Assembly (NCBI GenBank): GCA_965214525.1
Contig: OZ243959.1
Location: forward strand, 992,001 to 1,056,000
Source: Qipengyuania_B sp965214525
GTDB taxonomy: Bacteria > Pseudomonadota > Alphaproteobacteria > Sphingomonadales > Sphingomonadaceae
Direction: 5' to 3'
Length of the DNA: 64,000 nucleotides
Positions 27,150 to 35,893 of this stretch are shown in pieces (positions within the stretch are counted from its first letter, which is position 1; the number at the start of each line of letters is the position of its first letter). Both the position numbers and the translations under genes were made by a program. The notes under the pieces were generated by a model. It made no database searches. It saw only the letters and a list, made by a program, of their open reading frames with translations, and was not told the DNA's origin.

Positions 27150-29500
27150 TTTGGCGCAACGGGCAGTTTGATCGTCACCGTCGTGCCGGCCTTGGCCCGG
27201 GAGACGATCTGCATGGTTCCATCGTGTGCTTCGACGAGTTGGCGCGACAGCGGGATGCCCAGACCTTGCCGACGTTCTACACCCTTGCCATCGGCGGTCG
27301 GGCGCAATCCGTCCAACGCTCGGTTCAATTCGTCCTGCTCCATTCCGCGGCCGCTGTCGGCGATGGTGATGCGAGCGCTGCCTTTGCGTTCACGCAGTTC
27401 CAGCAGGATCTTTCCGTTACGATCGCTTGCTTCGATGGCGTTTTGCAACAGGTTGAGGATGGCTCGGCGCATTTGCTGCGGGTCGGCTTCGACTATGCAC
27501 CCGGGATCGCCACGCAAATTCAGCGACAACCCTGCCTCCTTCAGGACTGCCTCCCGATCTCGCACGATCTGCGTGAGTAGCGGCAAGAGATCGATTTTAT
27601 GTTTGGAAAGCGGCAACAGACCGGCTTCGCTCTGCGACAGGTTCAATACGTTCTCCACTTGCTCGATAAGCCGTTCGGACGATTCCATGATGGATCGAAC
27701 GTAATCGAGCGCCTGGGGCGACAGGTCTCCTGCAACCCCGCTGGCGAGAAGTTCAGAAAACCCGCTGATGGACGTCAGGGGGGTGCGAAACTCGTAAGAC
27801 ATGTTCGCCATGAAGCGGGTCATCATCGCATCGGCAGCCTCGAGCGCCGTGTTGCGCTCGCGCAAGGCTTCCTCCGCGCGGCGGGATGCGGTGACGTCGA
27901 GCACCGTCAGCAAGCCGTTGCCATCGGGAAGCGGGACTCCGGCATAGGACATGATCCGCCCGTCAAGCAGTTCGACAATGCCATCGCGCTTCTTGCGATC
28001 CAAGGCGGCCGCACGGATGACATTGCCGATCATCGCCGACTGGTTCGCTTTCGCCAGGTTGGGGGATATCGCGTCCAGCAAGCGCTCGGCATTGGGATGG
28101 CCCTCCAGCACTTGCGGGTCGATACCCCACACGGACGGAAAGCTGCGGTTCCATAGCTCAAGATGGCCATCCGGTGCGAATACGGCCAACGCTTCGTAAA
28201 GGTTATCGAATGTCGCCGTGCGCGTTCTCAGCAAGGTATCACGGGTAGCGGACATGGCCAATTGCTCGGTCCGGTCCTCGGCGATCAGCGTCAGACCTCC
28301 ATCCGGCATCGGTTGCGCCACGATCCGTAAATGCGTGCCGTCCGACAGCGGCCAGTTTTCCTCTACCGTCACGTCCTTGGTAAACCAGTCGTCGACTTCC
28401 TTGCGCCACGTAGGGAAATCGCGCACTTCGGGCAGACGGCCTTTCTCACGGGCCGCGGACAACAAGTTTTGCAGCGACGTTCGCTCACCGACGATCCCGG
28501 GGGGCAGCGCGAACACCCGGTGGAATGGCTGATTAGCAAATGTCATGCGGCGGTTGGCATTGAACAGGGCCACGCCGATGGACAACTGATCCAGCATGGA
28601 CCGCTGCGCTTCGCGGAACGCGCGAAACTGCCGCGCTTGTTCTTCCATCTCCTCAATGTCCACTGCGTAACCGGCTATCCCCTCGCCGATCAACGGCAAA
28701 TCGGTAACCCGGATCGATCGCCGTTGACGTTTGATCGTCGTGGTAACGATCCGCTCGATCGGCGCGCCCTTGTCCGCTGCCTGCTGCGCGATCTGCCCCG
28801 CGGTGGTCCCGCCGGTCGGTTCGACCAGTTCGATCTGGCTATTGACGACCTCTTCGGCGTTCTCGGCTCCCACCGCTTCGACATAGGCGCCGTTCACCAG
28901 GCGCAGCCGCGCGTCGCCGCCCCGAAACCACATCGGCATCGGCGCCGCCTCGATAAGCCCGACAAGCGCGGCGAAATCGGTGCGCGCCCGTTGGGCATCG
29001 CGCCGCAGGCTGACCAGTTCGTCCTGGCTCTCGGTAAAATCGAACACCCAGATCAGCGCCGCGCCGGATGGCGATACGGCAGGGTCGGCCAATGCGCCTT
29101 TGAGCCCGAGTGTCTGGTTAGATCCCCGAGGGGTCAATGACAGGCGAAAGGGTGCCGCTGTCCTTTGGGTCCGGCGCACCAGCATCGTCAATTGTCCGGC
29201 CTGGTCTTCATCGAGGCCACCTTCGCCCCGCCCCCCCAATTCGCTGAGATACGCGGGCAAGCGCTCCAGCCCCAACCAGCCGGCGAGGCGTTCGGGTGCC
29301 TCGATCCGCCCGTCCGTGCGCACGAGCAGCGGAATGGCCGGGGCCTCGTCCAACATACGCCCCAGGCGCCGGTTGGAGCTTTTTAAGGACACTACCTCGC
29401 GAACCCGATCGCTTGCGCGGATCATCATCAGCCCCGCGCCCACTGTCCAGCCGGCCAGTACCAGACCGATGAGCAACAGAACGATCAGCGAGATTTCCAT
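27146..29500 (-). CDS. divL: DivL-type PAS-containing pseudo-histidine kinase (Tyr in the H-box)
   Basis: A 784-aa membrane-anchored kinase-like protein: one N-terminal helix (ISLIVLLLIGLVLAGWTVGAG), several PAS domains, a dimerisation domain and an ATPase domain. The phospho-acceptor position in ANMSYEFRTPLTSI is Tyr569, not His. This is the hallmark of Caulobacter DivL, which reads DivK and controls CckA. ATP-binding boxes remain: LLQNAIEAS (N), IADSGRGM (G1), GLGIPLSRQ (G2). Length is close to Caulobacter DivL (about 770 aa). It sits between ahcY and tsaE on the same strand. I infer a cell-cycle signalling role rather than ordinary sensor kinase activity. Confidence 0.85.
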   Translation of the reverse strand: MEISLIVLLLIGLVLAGWTVGAGLMMIRASDRVREVVSLKSSNRRLGRMLDEAPAIPLLVRTDGRIEAPERLAGWLGLERLPAYLSELGGRGEGGLDEDQAGQLTMLVRRTQRTAAPFRLSLTPRGSNQTLGLKGALADPAVSPSGAALIWVFDFTESQDELVSLRRDAQRARTDFAALVGLIEAAPMPMWFRGGDARLRLVNGAYVEAVGAENAEEVVNSQIELVEPTGGTTAGQIAQQAADKGAPIERIVTTTIKRQRRSIRVTDLPLIGEGIAGYAVDIEEMEEQARQFRAFREAQRSMLDQLSIGVALFNANRRMTFANQPFHRVFALPPGIVGERTSLQNLLSAAREKGRLPEVRDFPTWRKEVDDWFTKDVTVEENWPLSDGTHLRIVAQPMPDGGLTLIAEDRTEQLAMSATRDTLLRTRTATFDNLYEALAVFAPDGHLELWNRSFPSVWGIDPQVLEGHPNAERLLDAISPNLAKANQSAMIGNVIRAAALDRKKRDGIVELLDGRIMSYAGVPLPDGNGLLTVLDVTASRRAEEALRERNTALEAADAMMTRFMANMSYEFRTPLTSISGFSELLASGVAGDLSPQALDYVRSIMESSERLIEQVENVLNLSQSEAGLLPLSKHKIDLLPLLTQIVRDREAVLKEAGLSLNLRGDPGCIVEADPQQMRRAILNLLQNAIEASDRNGKILLELRERKGSARITIADSGRGMEQDELNRALDGLRPTADGKGVERRQGLGIPLSRQLVEAHDGTMQIVSRAKAGTTVTIKLPVAPK

Positions 29501-29583
29501 CGTAGTCAGCTATTCCGCGATACTGTCGCGCGCAAGACTACGACGACCGTACAAGCGCGGCTCGGCCGTTGTAGCCCACCCGA

Positions 29584-30993
29584 TCAATACCGGTAATGCT
29601 CGGGCTTGAACGGCCCCTCGACCGGCACGCCGATATATTCGGCCTGCTTGCTGGACAGCCTGGTCAGCTTTACGCCCAACTTGTCGAGGTGCAGCGCGGC
29701 CACCTTCTCGTCCAGATGCTTGGGCAGGACATAGACTTCGTTCTCGTAGGTTCCAGCGTTCTCCCATAGTTCGATCTGCGCCAGCACCTGGTTGGTGAAC
29801 GAACAACTCATCACGAAGCTGGGGTGCCCGGTCGCGCAGGCCAGGTTCACCAGCCGTCCCTTGGCCAGGACGATGATTTCCTTGCCATCGGGAAATTTCA
29901 CCAGATCCGTACCGGGCTTCAGTTCCGTCCACTCGTAATTGTCGAGCGCCGAAATCTGAATTTCACTATCGAAATGTCCGATATTCGACACGATGCTCAT
30001 CGGCTTCATCGCCTTCATGTGCTCGGCGGTGATGACATCCTCGTTGCCGGTTGTCGTCACGAAGATGTCAGCTCGCTCGACTGCCTCTTCCATGGTGACC
30101 ACTTCGAAACCTTCCATCGCGGCCTGCAGCGCACAAATCGGGTCGATTTCGGTGACGAGCACACGCGCGCCGCCATTGCGCAATGACTGCGCCGATCCCT
30201 TGCCGACATCGCCATATCCGGCAACGCAAGCGACTTTCCCCGACAGCATGACGTCCGTCGCGCGGCGAATGGCATCGACTAGCGACTCCCGACAGCCGTA
30301 AAGGTTGTCGAACTTCGATTTGGTCACGCTGTCGTTCACGTTTATTGCCGGAAACGGCAGCTTGCCCTTCTTGGCCAGCGCATACAGGCGATGCACGCCC
30401 GTAGTTGTCTCTTCGGATACGCCCTTGATGGCCTTTACCGATTGACTGAGATATCCTGGGCGTTTCTGCACGAACGCTTTCAGGGCGCGCTGGAATTCGA
30501 TCTCCTCCGCATTGGTCGGCTCGGGCAGCGTCTCGCCAGCTTCCATTCGTGCACCCCAAAGTGCGAACATGGTTGCATCGCCGCCGTCGTCGAGGATGAG
30601 GTTGGCAGTCCGATCGGGATCTTCCTGCGTCGACCAGTCGAAGATGCGGCCGACATAGTCCCAATAGTCTGCCAGGCTTTCGCCCTTTACTGCAAACACC
30701 GGAATGTCCTGCGCCGCGATCGCTGCCGCTGCGTGATCCTGCGTCGAGAAGATATTGCACGTTGCCCAGCGAACTTGCGCGCCCAGCGCGGTCAAGGTCT
30801 CGATCAGCACCGCCGTCTGGATTGTCATGTGCAGCGATCCGGTTATCCTCGTTCCAGCAAGTGGCTGGCTGCCCCCATATTCTTCGCGCAAGGCCATCAA
30901 GCCAGGCATTTCGGTTTCCGCAATCGCGATTTCACGACGCCCATATTCGGACAACGACAAGTCGGCGACGACATAATCGGAGAAATTGGCCAA
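29584..30993 (-). CDS. ahcY: S-adenosylhomocysteine hydrolase
   Basis: A 469-aa NAD-dependent enzyme that splits S-adenosylhomocysteine to adenosine and homocysteine and so relieves inhibition of methyltransferases. Conserved blocks are WATCNIFSTQDHAAAAIA, INVNDSVTKSKFDNLYGCRESL, the NAD loop VAGYGDVGKGSAQSLRN and the terminal PFKPEHYRY. Transcribed toward divL. The 200-bp gap upstream, shared with the divergent peroxiredoxin gene, contains a nested hairpin. Confidence 0.98.
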   Translation of the reverse strand: MANFSDYVVADLSLSEYGRREIAIAETEMPGLMALREEYGGSQPLAGTRITGSLHMTIQTAVLIETLTALGAQVRWATCNIFSTQDHAAAAIAAQDIPVFAVKGESLADYWDYVGRIFDWSTQEDPDRTANLILDDGGDATMFALWGARMEAGETLPEPTNAEEIEFQRALKAFVQKRPGYLSQSVKAIKGVSEETTTGVHRLYALAKKGKLPFPAINVNDSVTKSKFDNLYGCRESLVDAIRRATDVMLSGKVACVAGYGDVGKGSAQSLRNGGARVLVTEIDPICALQAAMEGFEVVTMEEAVERADIFVTTTGNEDVITAEHMKAMKPMSIVSNIGHFDSEIQISALDNYEWTELKPGTDLVKFPDGKEIIVLAKGRLVNLACATGHPSFVMSCSFTNQVLAQIELWENAGTYENEVYVLPKHLDEKVAALHLDKLGVKLTRLSSKQAEYIGVPVEGPFKPEHYRY

Positions 30994-31064
30994 GGTGGCA
31001 GTCCTTCAATTGAATGAGTGCAGGTACGCCTCGTTTCGCTCGCGCGAAAAGACGTGGATCGATC

Positions 31065-31108
31065 TGCAGGGCCCGTAGCTTGTCGCCCGTCTGGGGGCAA
31101 CTCCTGCA
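31065..31108. promoter_or_regulatory. Nested hairpin in the ahcY / peroxiredoxin intergenic region
   Basis: TGCAGG at 31065-31070 can pair with CCTGCA at 31103-31108, enclosing a second helix GTCGCCC (31082-31088) with GGGCAAC (31095-31101). It would lie about 72 nt upstream of ahcY in its leader, or about 86 nt upstream of the peroxiredoxin gene. The two-helix form suggests a structured leader, but it does not match SAH, SAM-II or SAM/SAH riboswitch consensus as I know them. Confidence 0.3.
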
Positions 31109-31193
31109 AAAGGTGCCCTTGCGCATCGCTTGCCTTGCGAGCGGTAGGGCGTATGAGTGGCGCCGGCCTAGCATAGCAACGAGGATTCGACGC

Positions 31194-31673
31194 ATGACCA
31201 TCAAGGTGGGTGACACACTCCCGGACGTAACGCTCGTCAAGGTGACCGATAACGGACCGGAAAAGGTACAATCGAGCGAGTATTTTGCCGGCAGGAAAGT
31301 GGCGCTGTTTTGTGTGCCTGGCGCGTTTACGCCTACGTGTTCGGCCCGCCACCTGCCTGGTTTCATCGAAAAGGCCGACGCCATCAAGGAGCACGGGGTA
31401 GATGAGATTGCCTGCACCGCCGTCAATGATGCCTTTGTTCTGGACGCTTGGAAGAAATCGAACAACGCGAACGAGATCACGATGCTCGCCGATGGCAATG
31501 GCGATTTTGCAGACGCTCTGGGCTTGCAGATGGACGGCAGCGGATTTGGCCTGGGCAAACGAGCGCAACGTTATTCAATGATCGTCGATGATGGCGTGGT
31601 TAGCCAGTTGAACGTCGAGAAGCCTGGCGATTTTTCGGTGAGCACTGCGGAACATCTTTTGCAACAGCTTTGA
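31194..31673 (+). CDS. Peroxiredoxin (Prx5-type, glutathione/thioredoxin-dependent)
   Basis: A 159-aa peroxidase of the Prx5 group reducing hydrogen peroxide and alkyl hydroperoxides. The peroxidatic Cys is in PGAFTPTCSARHLPGF, and IACTAVNDAFVLDAWKK and GKRAQRYSMIVDDGVV follow as in the family. The frame is open 60 codons upstream; the ATG of MTIKVGDTLPDVTL at 31194 is the homology-supported start. Divergent from ahcY. Confidence 0.94.
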   Translation: MTIKVGDTLPDVTLVKVTDNGPEKVQSSEYFAGRKVALFCVPGAFTPTCSARHLPGFIEKADAIKEHGVDEIACTAVNDAFVLDAWKKSNNANEITMLADGNGDFADALGLQMDGSGFGLGKRAQRYSMIVDDGVVSQLNVEKPGDFSVSTAEHLLQQL

Positions 31674-31753
31674 CTTGTGTTTATCGGATCGGACACGACC
31701 GATCTTAAGCTGCGCCGCGTCGTAGTAAGCATATCGCCAAGGACGTTTTGGGA

Positions 31754-32053
31754 ATGAGCGACGATAGCGCCGGTCACGACAGCACCAGGTACGCGATGCA
31801 CACTGATCCGGATCGAGATTTCGGCGCGCTTGTCGGATGGACAGCACAGAAGCTGGGCGATCGCATCATCCTCAAACTGCAGAGCGCCCGCGAGGGAACG
31901 TTGCATGGAGCGGACCTGCGCGAATTTACGTATTATTTGCGGAAGGAAGAATCGGTTTTGCTCGGCAACTTCCTGTATCAGATGGCAGGCGAGACACCGC
32001 CGCGCGGCCGCCCGCTCGGTAGATTGGCACGGATGTTCGGCAAGCCAAACTGA
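31754..32053 (+). CDS. Hypothetical protein, 99 aa
   Basis: A small soluble protein with no recognised domain. The central part (LVGWTAQKLGDRIILKLQSA, then TYYLRKEESVLLGNFLYQMAGE) looks helical and the tail is basic (RGRPLGRLARMFGKPN). The frame could start six bases earlier at a TTG; ATG at 31754 is chosen. It follows the peroxiredoxin gene by 80 bp and converges on folE. Confidence 0.65.
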   Translation: MSDDSAGHDSTRYAMHTDPDRDFGALVGWTAQKLGDRIILKLQSAREGTLHGADLREFTYYLRKEESVLLGNFLYQMAGETPPRGRPLGRLARMFGKPN

Positions 32054-32066
32054 TCGGACCTTTGCA

Positions 32067-32675
32067 TCAGTACCCCATCAAGCTTAGGACTTCCTTGCGG
32101 CTGCGTTCGTCATCCAGGAACACCCCCATCATCTGACTGGTCACCATGGTGACACCGGGCGTACGAACGCCTCGCGCGGTCATGCAGGCATGGCTCGCCT
32201 CGACGACAACCGCCACCCCTTGCGGATGCAGATTGTCCCATATGCAATTGGCGACTTCGGCCGTCAGCCGCTCCTGGATCTGCAGGCGACGGGCATATCC
32301 GTGCAACACCCGCGCGAGCTTCGAGATGCCGACCACGTGCTCGTTCGGCAAATAGGCAATGGCGGCCTTGCCGATAATCGGGGCCATGTGATGCTCGCAA
32401 TGCGACTGGAACGGAATGTCCTTCAGCAGCACGATCTCGTTGTACCCGCCCACCTCCTCGAAGATGCGCGACAGATGTATTGCCGGGTCTTCGCGATAAC
32501 CCAGGCAGTATTCAGTCCAGGCACGGGCGACGCGCGCGGGCGTGTCCCTCAGCCCCTCCCGCGAGGGATCGTCCCCCGCCCATCTGATCAGCGTGCGCAC
32601 CGCGTCCTGGACATCGTCGGGAACGCGCGGCTTGTGACGCGGATCATCCTCGTCCGGTCCGACAAGGCTGCTCAT
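32067..32675 (-). CDS. folE: GTP cyclohydrolase I
   Basis: A 202-aa enzyme making dihydroneopterin triphosphate, the first step of folate (or pterin) synthesis. The zinc ligands are visible: Cys and His in QSHCEHHMAPIIGKAAIAYLP and the second Cys in EASHACMTARGV. VVGISKLARVLHGYARRLQIQERL is the conserved core. ATG at 32675 overlaps the stop of the phospholipase-D-like gene as ATGA; the longer frame is an antisense extension. Confidence 0.96.
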   Translation of the reverse strand: MSSLVGPDEDDPRHKPRVPDDVQDAVRTLIRWAGDDPSREGLRDTPARVARAWTEYCLGYREDPAIHLSRIFEEVGGYNEIVLLKDIPFQSHCEHHMAPIIGKAAIAYLPNEHVVGISKLARVLHGYARRLQIQERLTAEVANCIWDNLHPQGVAVVVEASHACMTARGVRTPGVTMVTSQMMGVFLDDERSRKEVLSLMGY

Positions 32676-34264
32676 CGTTTGTCCTTTCTCGTCAACCTGC
32701 GTTTTACCCGTTGCAGCCGACTTCCATCTCGAAACAACCCGCCCTTGGCGAACGGCTCGAACAGATCGTCCGGATCTTCCGGATCGAGGAGGGACGATTC
32801 GGCAAGGCCTTCTACCAATCCTTTCAATTCTGGGGGCCGATAACGGCGCAGATGCCGTGGTAAGTTGTTGGCGCGTTGTTCGATGAACCGGATCATCGAA
32901 CCCGATCGATCCAGTTCCACCCGAACATCGGCAGCGTCCAATCCGCAATGTTCGCCCAGCAATTCGTGACGGATCGCAGCGATGCGCGCGCCGCAATCGC
33001 GGTTCGCGGGGCGCGTCGAATCGATGAAGAGATCGCATTCGCTATCAAGGCCCAGCGAACGGTTGTTCATGTTTGCCGAGCCGATATGCAGGATCAGATC
33101 GTCCACAATCATGATCTTGGCATGCACGTAGATAGGTTGCTCGCCCGCATAAGGCACCCACAACGAAAATCTGTCATGCCGGTCGGCCGCTTCCAGTACC
33201 CGAACCAGGCTGGCGCGTGTATGGTCCATCGCCTGCTGTTCCAGCCAGCCGTCGGCGTTGGCGGGATGCACGATGACGAATTCCGGCGGGTCGTCCTCCT
33301 CCAGCCGTGCCACGATTGCCTCGGCTATGGCGCGGGAGGCGAAATACTGGCTCTCGGCGTATATGAACCGTTCCGCCCGGGCAATGTGGTGCAGGAACAG
33401 TTGCTCGATCTCGGAAACAGCATCCCATTCGCGATAATGGGCGCGGGTGCGTGCGATGCCGATTTCCACGTTTTCGAAATCGACCGCGAGTCCGTTTGGC
33501 CACAGGCTTTGCGGAGGTGGTTTGATCGGCACCAGCGGCCTGCCCCCCGCCCTGATCCACCGGTCTCTGCCCAATCCACTCAACGCCTCCGCGACTTCGC
33601 CCTCCACCATCATGGTCGCATCATGCCACGGCGGATACGATTTGCCCGATGAGGTGGTGCGCCGTTCGTCGTTCTCCAGATGCTCGGTCGTGTCCCACCG
33701 CCGCGTGGTCATGTCGATGCCGCCGCACACCGCCAGGCTGTTGTCGAGGATGACGATTTTCTGATGATGGCTGCAGCCCATCGGATGTGCACTATCGAAT
33801 TTGAAATCGATCCTTCGATGAGGAAACCAGCGCGCCAGATCCATCCACATGGACGAGCGGATTGCAAACTTGAACGCGCCGAAACTCCACTTGAGGATCT
33901 TGATCTCCAAGGTCGGACGATGGCGAGTGAGCCAGACAAAAAAGCTTCCCAATCGCGAAGGATATTTCTGCCGAAAGCCCTTTTGCCACCAGCTGCGCCC
34001 CTCGGCGAGGTGAATGCGGGTATCGAAATCCCAACCGATCAACAGGATACGGTACTTGGCGTTCAACATAGCGGCTTGCATGACGGCGAAATAATCCGCC
34101 GCATCAATGATCACGCGCGCCTTCGTCGCCATAGCGTATCGCCACGCATGCGGCTCCACGCCATCCTGCAGACGGCTGACATGCGAAGGTTTGGCGGGTT
34201 TGCTCCCGTCCTTCTTGTTCATCTTATCACATTGCTCGGCTGGCAGATGGTTATTCTTTGGCAT
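32672..34264 (-). CDS. Phospholipase D / cardiolipin synthase-like protein
   Basis: A 530-aa protein with two HKD motifs, HHQKIVILDNSLAVCGG and HAKIMIVDDLILHIGSANMNNRS, spaced as in bacterial phospholipases D and cardiolipin synthases. No N-terminal membrane helices are seen, unlike E. coli ClsA, so it is closer to soluble PLD proteins. The start at 34264 overlaps the hemerythrin gene by 14 nt; a second ATG at 34222 (MNKKDGSKP) avoids the overlap and is also possible. The stop overlaps the folE start. Confidence 0.85.
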   Translation of the reverse strand: MPKNNHLPAEQCDKMNKKDGSKPAKPSHVSRLQDGVEPHAWRYAMATKARVIIDAADYFAVMQAAMLNAKYRILLIGWDFDTRIHLAEGRSWWQKGFRQKYPSRLGSFFVWLTRHRPTLEIKILKWSFGAFKFAIRSSMWMDLARWFPHRRIDFKFDSAHPMGCSHHQKIVILDNSLAVCGGIDMTTRRWDTTEHLENDERRTTSSGKSYPPWHDATMMVEGEVAEALSGLGRDRWIRAGGRPLVPIKPPPQSLWPNGLAVDFENVEIGIARTRAHYREWDAVSEIEQLFLHHIARAERFIYAESQYFASRAIAEAIVARLEEDDPPEFVIVHPANADGWLEQQAMDHTRASLVRVLEAADRHDRFSLWVPYAGEQPIYVHAKIMIVDDLILHIGSANMNNRSLGLDSECDLFIDSTRPANRDCGARIAAIRHELLGEHCGLDAADVRVELDRSGSMIRFIEQRANNLPRHLRRYRPPELKGLVEGLAESSLLDPEDPDDLFEPFAKGGLFRDGSRLQRVKRRLTRKDKR

Positions 34265-34742
34265 CTTCCTTTTTCTCTGGCGTCACCGCGGCAGTCGCCT
34301 TCTCCGCCTTTTTGCGCCGGTCGAACACCGCACGCATATGTTCCAGGTCGGCGTCGTCGAGATACTGTGCAAAATCCGGAAAATGATCCTCTTCCTCCTC
34401 GGTAATATGGTGCCGATAGTCATGATCAAGCTGCTTGAACTTGGTCATCCATTCATCGGACGATAGATCAGTTGCAGCGAGATCGTTCAGCGCCTCGTTC
34501 AGTTCGTGATGTTCGGCGACCGAGTGGCGGGTTTCGTCGGTAGTCTGTGGTTTGCGCAACATGGTCGAGTATAAGGCTTGCTCTTCGGCAGCCGCATGAC
34601 TCTTCACATCCTTGGTGAACCTTTCGAAGAGCAGCTTTCGCTTCGCTGCGTCCATCTCCGGCATGGCCAATTGATCGAGCAGCGAACGGTGATCATCGTG
34701 ATCCTGTTTCAATCGCGAGAAAATCTGCTGCTGATCCGCCAT
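34251..34742 (-). CDS. Hemerythrin HHE domain protein
   Basis: A 163-aa four-helix protein with the di-iron ligand pattern of hemerythrins: QDHDDHRSLLDQL, KSHAAAEEQALY, VAEHHELNEAL and HDYRHHITEEEEDHFPDF. Such proteins bind oxygen or nitric oxide or act in stress defence. The frame starts nine codons earlier, but GGAGAA lies directly before the ATG of MADQQQIFSRLK at 34742, so this start is preferred. The tail is Lys/Glu-rich and probably disordered. Confidence 0.88.
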   Translation of the reverse strand: MADQQQIFSRLKQDHDDHRSLLDQLAMPEMDAAKRKLLFERFTKDVKSHAAAEEQALYSTMLRKPQTTDETRHSVAEHHELNEALNDLAATDLSSDEWMTKFKQLDHDYRHHITEEEEDHFPDFAQYLDDADLEHMRAVFDRRKKAEKATAAVTPEKKEDAKE

Positions 34743-34837
34743 TAGCTTCTCCAGAAAACCGTACGCCAAACCAACGCAAGGCGCGCCTTGTTACAGTCCC
34801 TTGCGCGAACTGCATAGCGGGCCGATATCACCGAAAG

Positions 34838-35233
34838 ATGAGCGATAATAAAATCCTTCCCGATGCAGCCTATTTTCGCGCTGAGGCAGAACGCGTTCTG
34901 TCGGGTTTGCCGATACAGTTTCGCCAGCATCTGGACAACATCGTGGTGAAAGTCGAAGATTTTGCCGACGCCGATCAATTGGCCGCTGTGGGATTGGATG
35001 ACAAGTGGCAATTATCCGGGCTTTATCATGGCCGCCCCGTGCCCGATCAATCTGTCTGGGCCAGCGGCGATCTTCCCCCGACCATATCCTTGTTTCGACG
35101 ACCCTTGCTGGCGGAATGGAAAAGCACCGGCGTTAAGCTGGACGCCCTTATCCGTCATGTCACGATCCACGAGGCCGGCCACCATTTCGGTTTTTCCGAC
35201 GCGGAAATGCACGCCTTGGAAGATGATGCATGA
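34838..35233 (+). CDS. Zincin-like metallopeptidase family protein
   Basis: A 131-aa protein with the signature TIHEAGHHFGFSDAEMHALE (HExxH with the FGxSD extension) of the short zincin family often annotated simply as metallopeptidase family protein. Substrate is unknown. It is divergent from the hemerythrin gene and followed by tRNA-Arg on the opposite strand. Confidence 0.85.
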   Translation: MSDNKILPDAAYFRAEAERVLSGLPIQFRQHLDNIVVKVEDFADADQLAAVGLDDKWQLSGLYHGRPVPDQSVWASGDLPPTISLFRRPLLAEWKSTGVKLDALIRHVTIHEAGHHFGFSDAEMHALEDDA

Positions 35234-35266
35234 ATAAGTCGGACGGTAAAGACCTCCGGATGGGTA

Positions 35267-35343
35267 TGGCGCGCCCGGAAGGATTCGAACCTCCGGCCAC
35301 CTGATTCGTAGTCAGGTACTCTATCCAGCTGAGCTACGGGCGC
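35267..35343 (-). tRNA. tRNA-Arg (anticodon ACG)
   Basis: A 77-nt cloverleaf on the minus strand: acceptor GCGCCCG pairs with CGGGCGC, discriminator G, CCA encoded. The anticodon stem CCTGA/TCAGG closes loop CTACGAA giving ACG, whose A34 should be edited to inosine to read CGU, CGC and CGA. Confidence 0.96.
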
Positions 35344-35360
35344 GCATCGAGGGCTGGCTC

Positions 35361-35819
35361 TTAAGACTGGGGATCGCTGTTGGCAATCCCCCAGTTCGAA
35401 CCATGATCGGGCAGGCGATCGATCAGGTCGCGATCCAACGGTGGAACAGGGAGCGTCTGCAGGCTGTCTTTGGTGAACCATCCGATCTCGCACCCTAATG
35501 TCGAGACCGGCTCGCCCGTCCACACAGCACAGGTGTAAAGCCTCATTACAATTGATCGGCCTGACATTTCTACAGTTTGCGCAAGCCAGCAAAGACCATC
35601 AGCGAAGGCAAATTTGCCAAGCTCTTCGTGCAGTTCCCTTATCAAAGCCTGCTTTTCGTCCTCCCCCGGTTCCACTTTCCCACCCGGAAACTCCCATAAA
35701 CCGGCATGTTCTGTACCCGGCGGATGGCGCTGCAACAGCCATGCGCCGTTGGACGCGCGCATCGCAGCGGCAACGACGAGCAGCGGTGTCGGATTATTTT
35801 GCAATTTGCGTGCCAGCAT
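35361..35819 (-). CDS. Nudix hydrolase, MutT / 8-oxo-dGTP diphosphatase type
   Basis: A 152-aa Nudix protein whose box reads GGKVEPGEDEKQALIRELHE followed by ELG, matching Gx5Ex7REUxEExGU. The flanking RHPPGTEHAGLWEFPGG and the overall length match MutT-type enzymes that sanitise oxidised dGTP. The start at MLARKLQNNPTP (35819) is chosen; the frame is open a further 25 codons upstream toward the flp pilin start. It lies just upstream of tRNA-Arg on the same strand. Confidence 0.88.
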   Translation of the reverse strand: MLARKLQNNPTPLLVVAAAMRASNGAWLLQRHPPGTEHAGLWEFPGGKVEPGEDEKQALIRELHEELGKFAFADGLCWLAQTVEMSGRSIVMRLYTCAVWTGEPVSTLGCEIGWFTKDSLQTLPVPPLDRDLIDRLPDHGSNWGIANSDPQS

Positions 35820-35893
35820 CAATACTTTTTTAAGAGCCGGGAATGTAGAACGCCAGTGGTCAGTTCGGATCTGGCCGCAGGAGTTGCAAACCA

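Noticed and set aside
31065..31108. SAM-II, SAH or SAM/SAH riboswitch upstream of ahcY
   Set aside because: The core sequences of those classes are not present in the leader; only a generic nested hairpin is seen.
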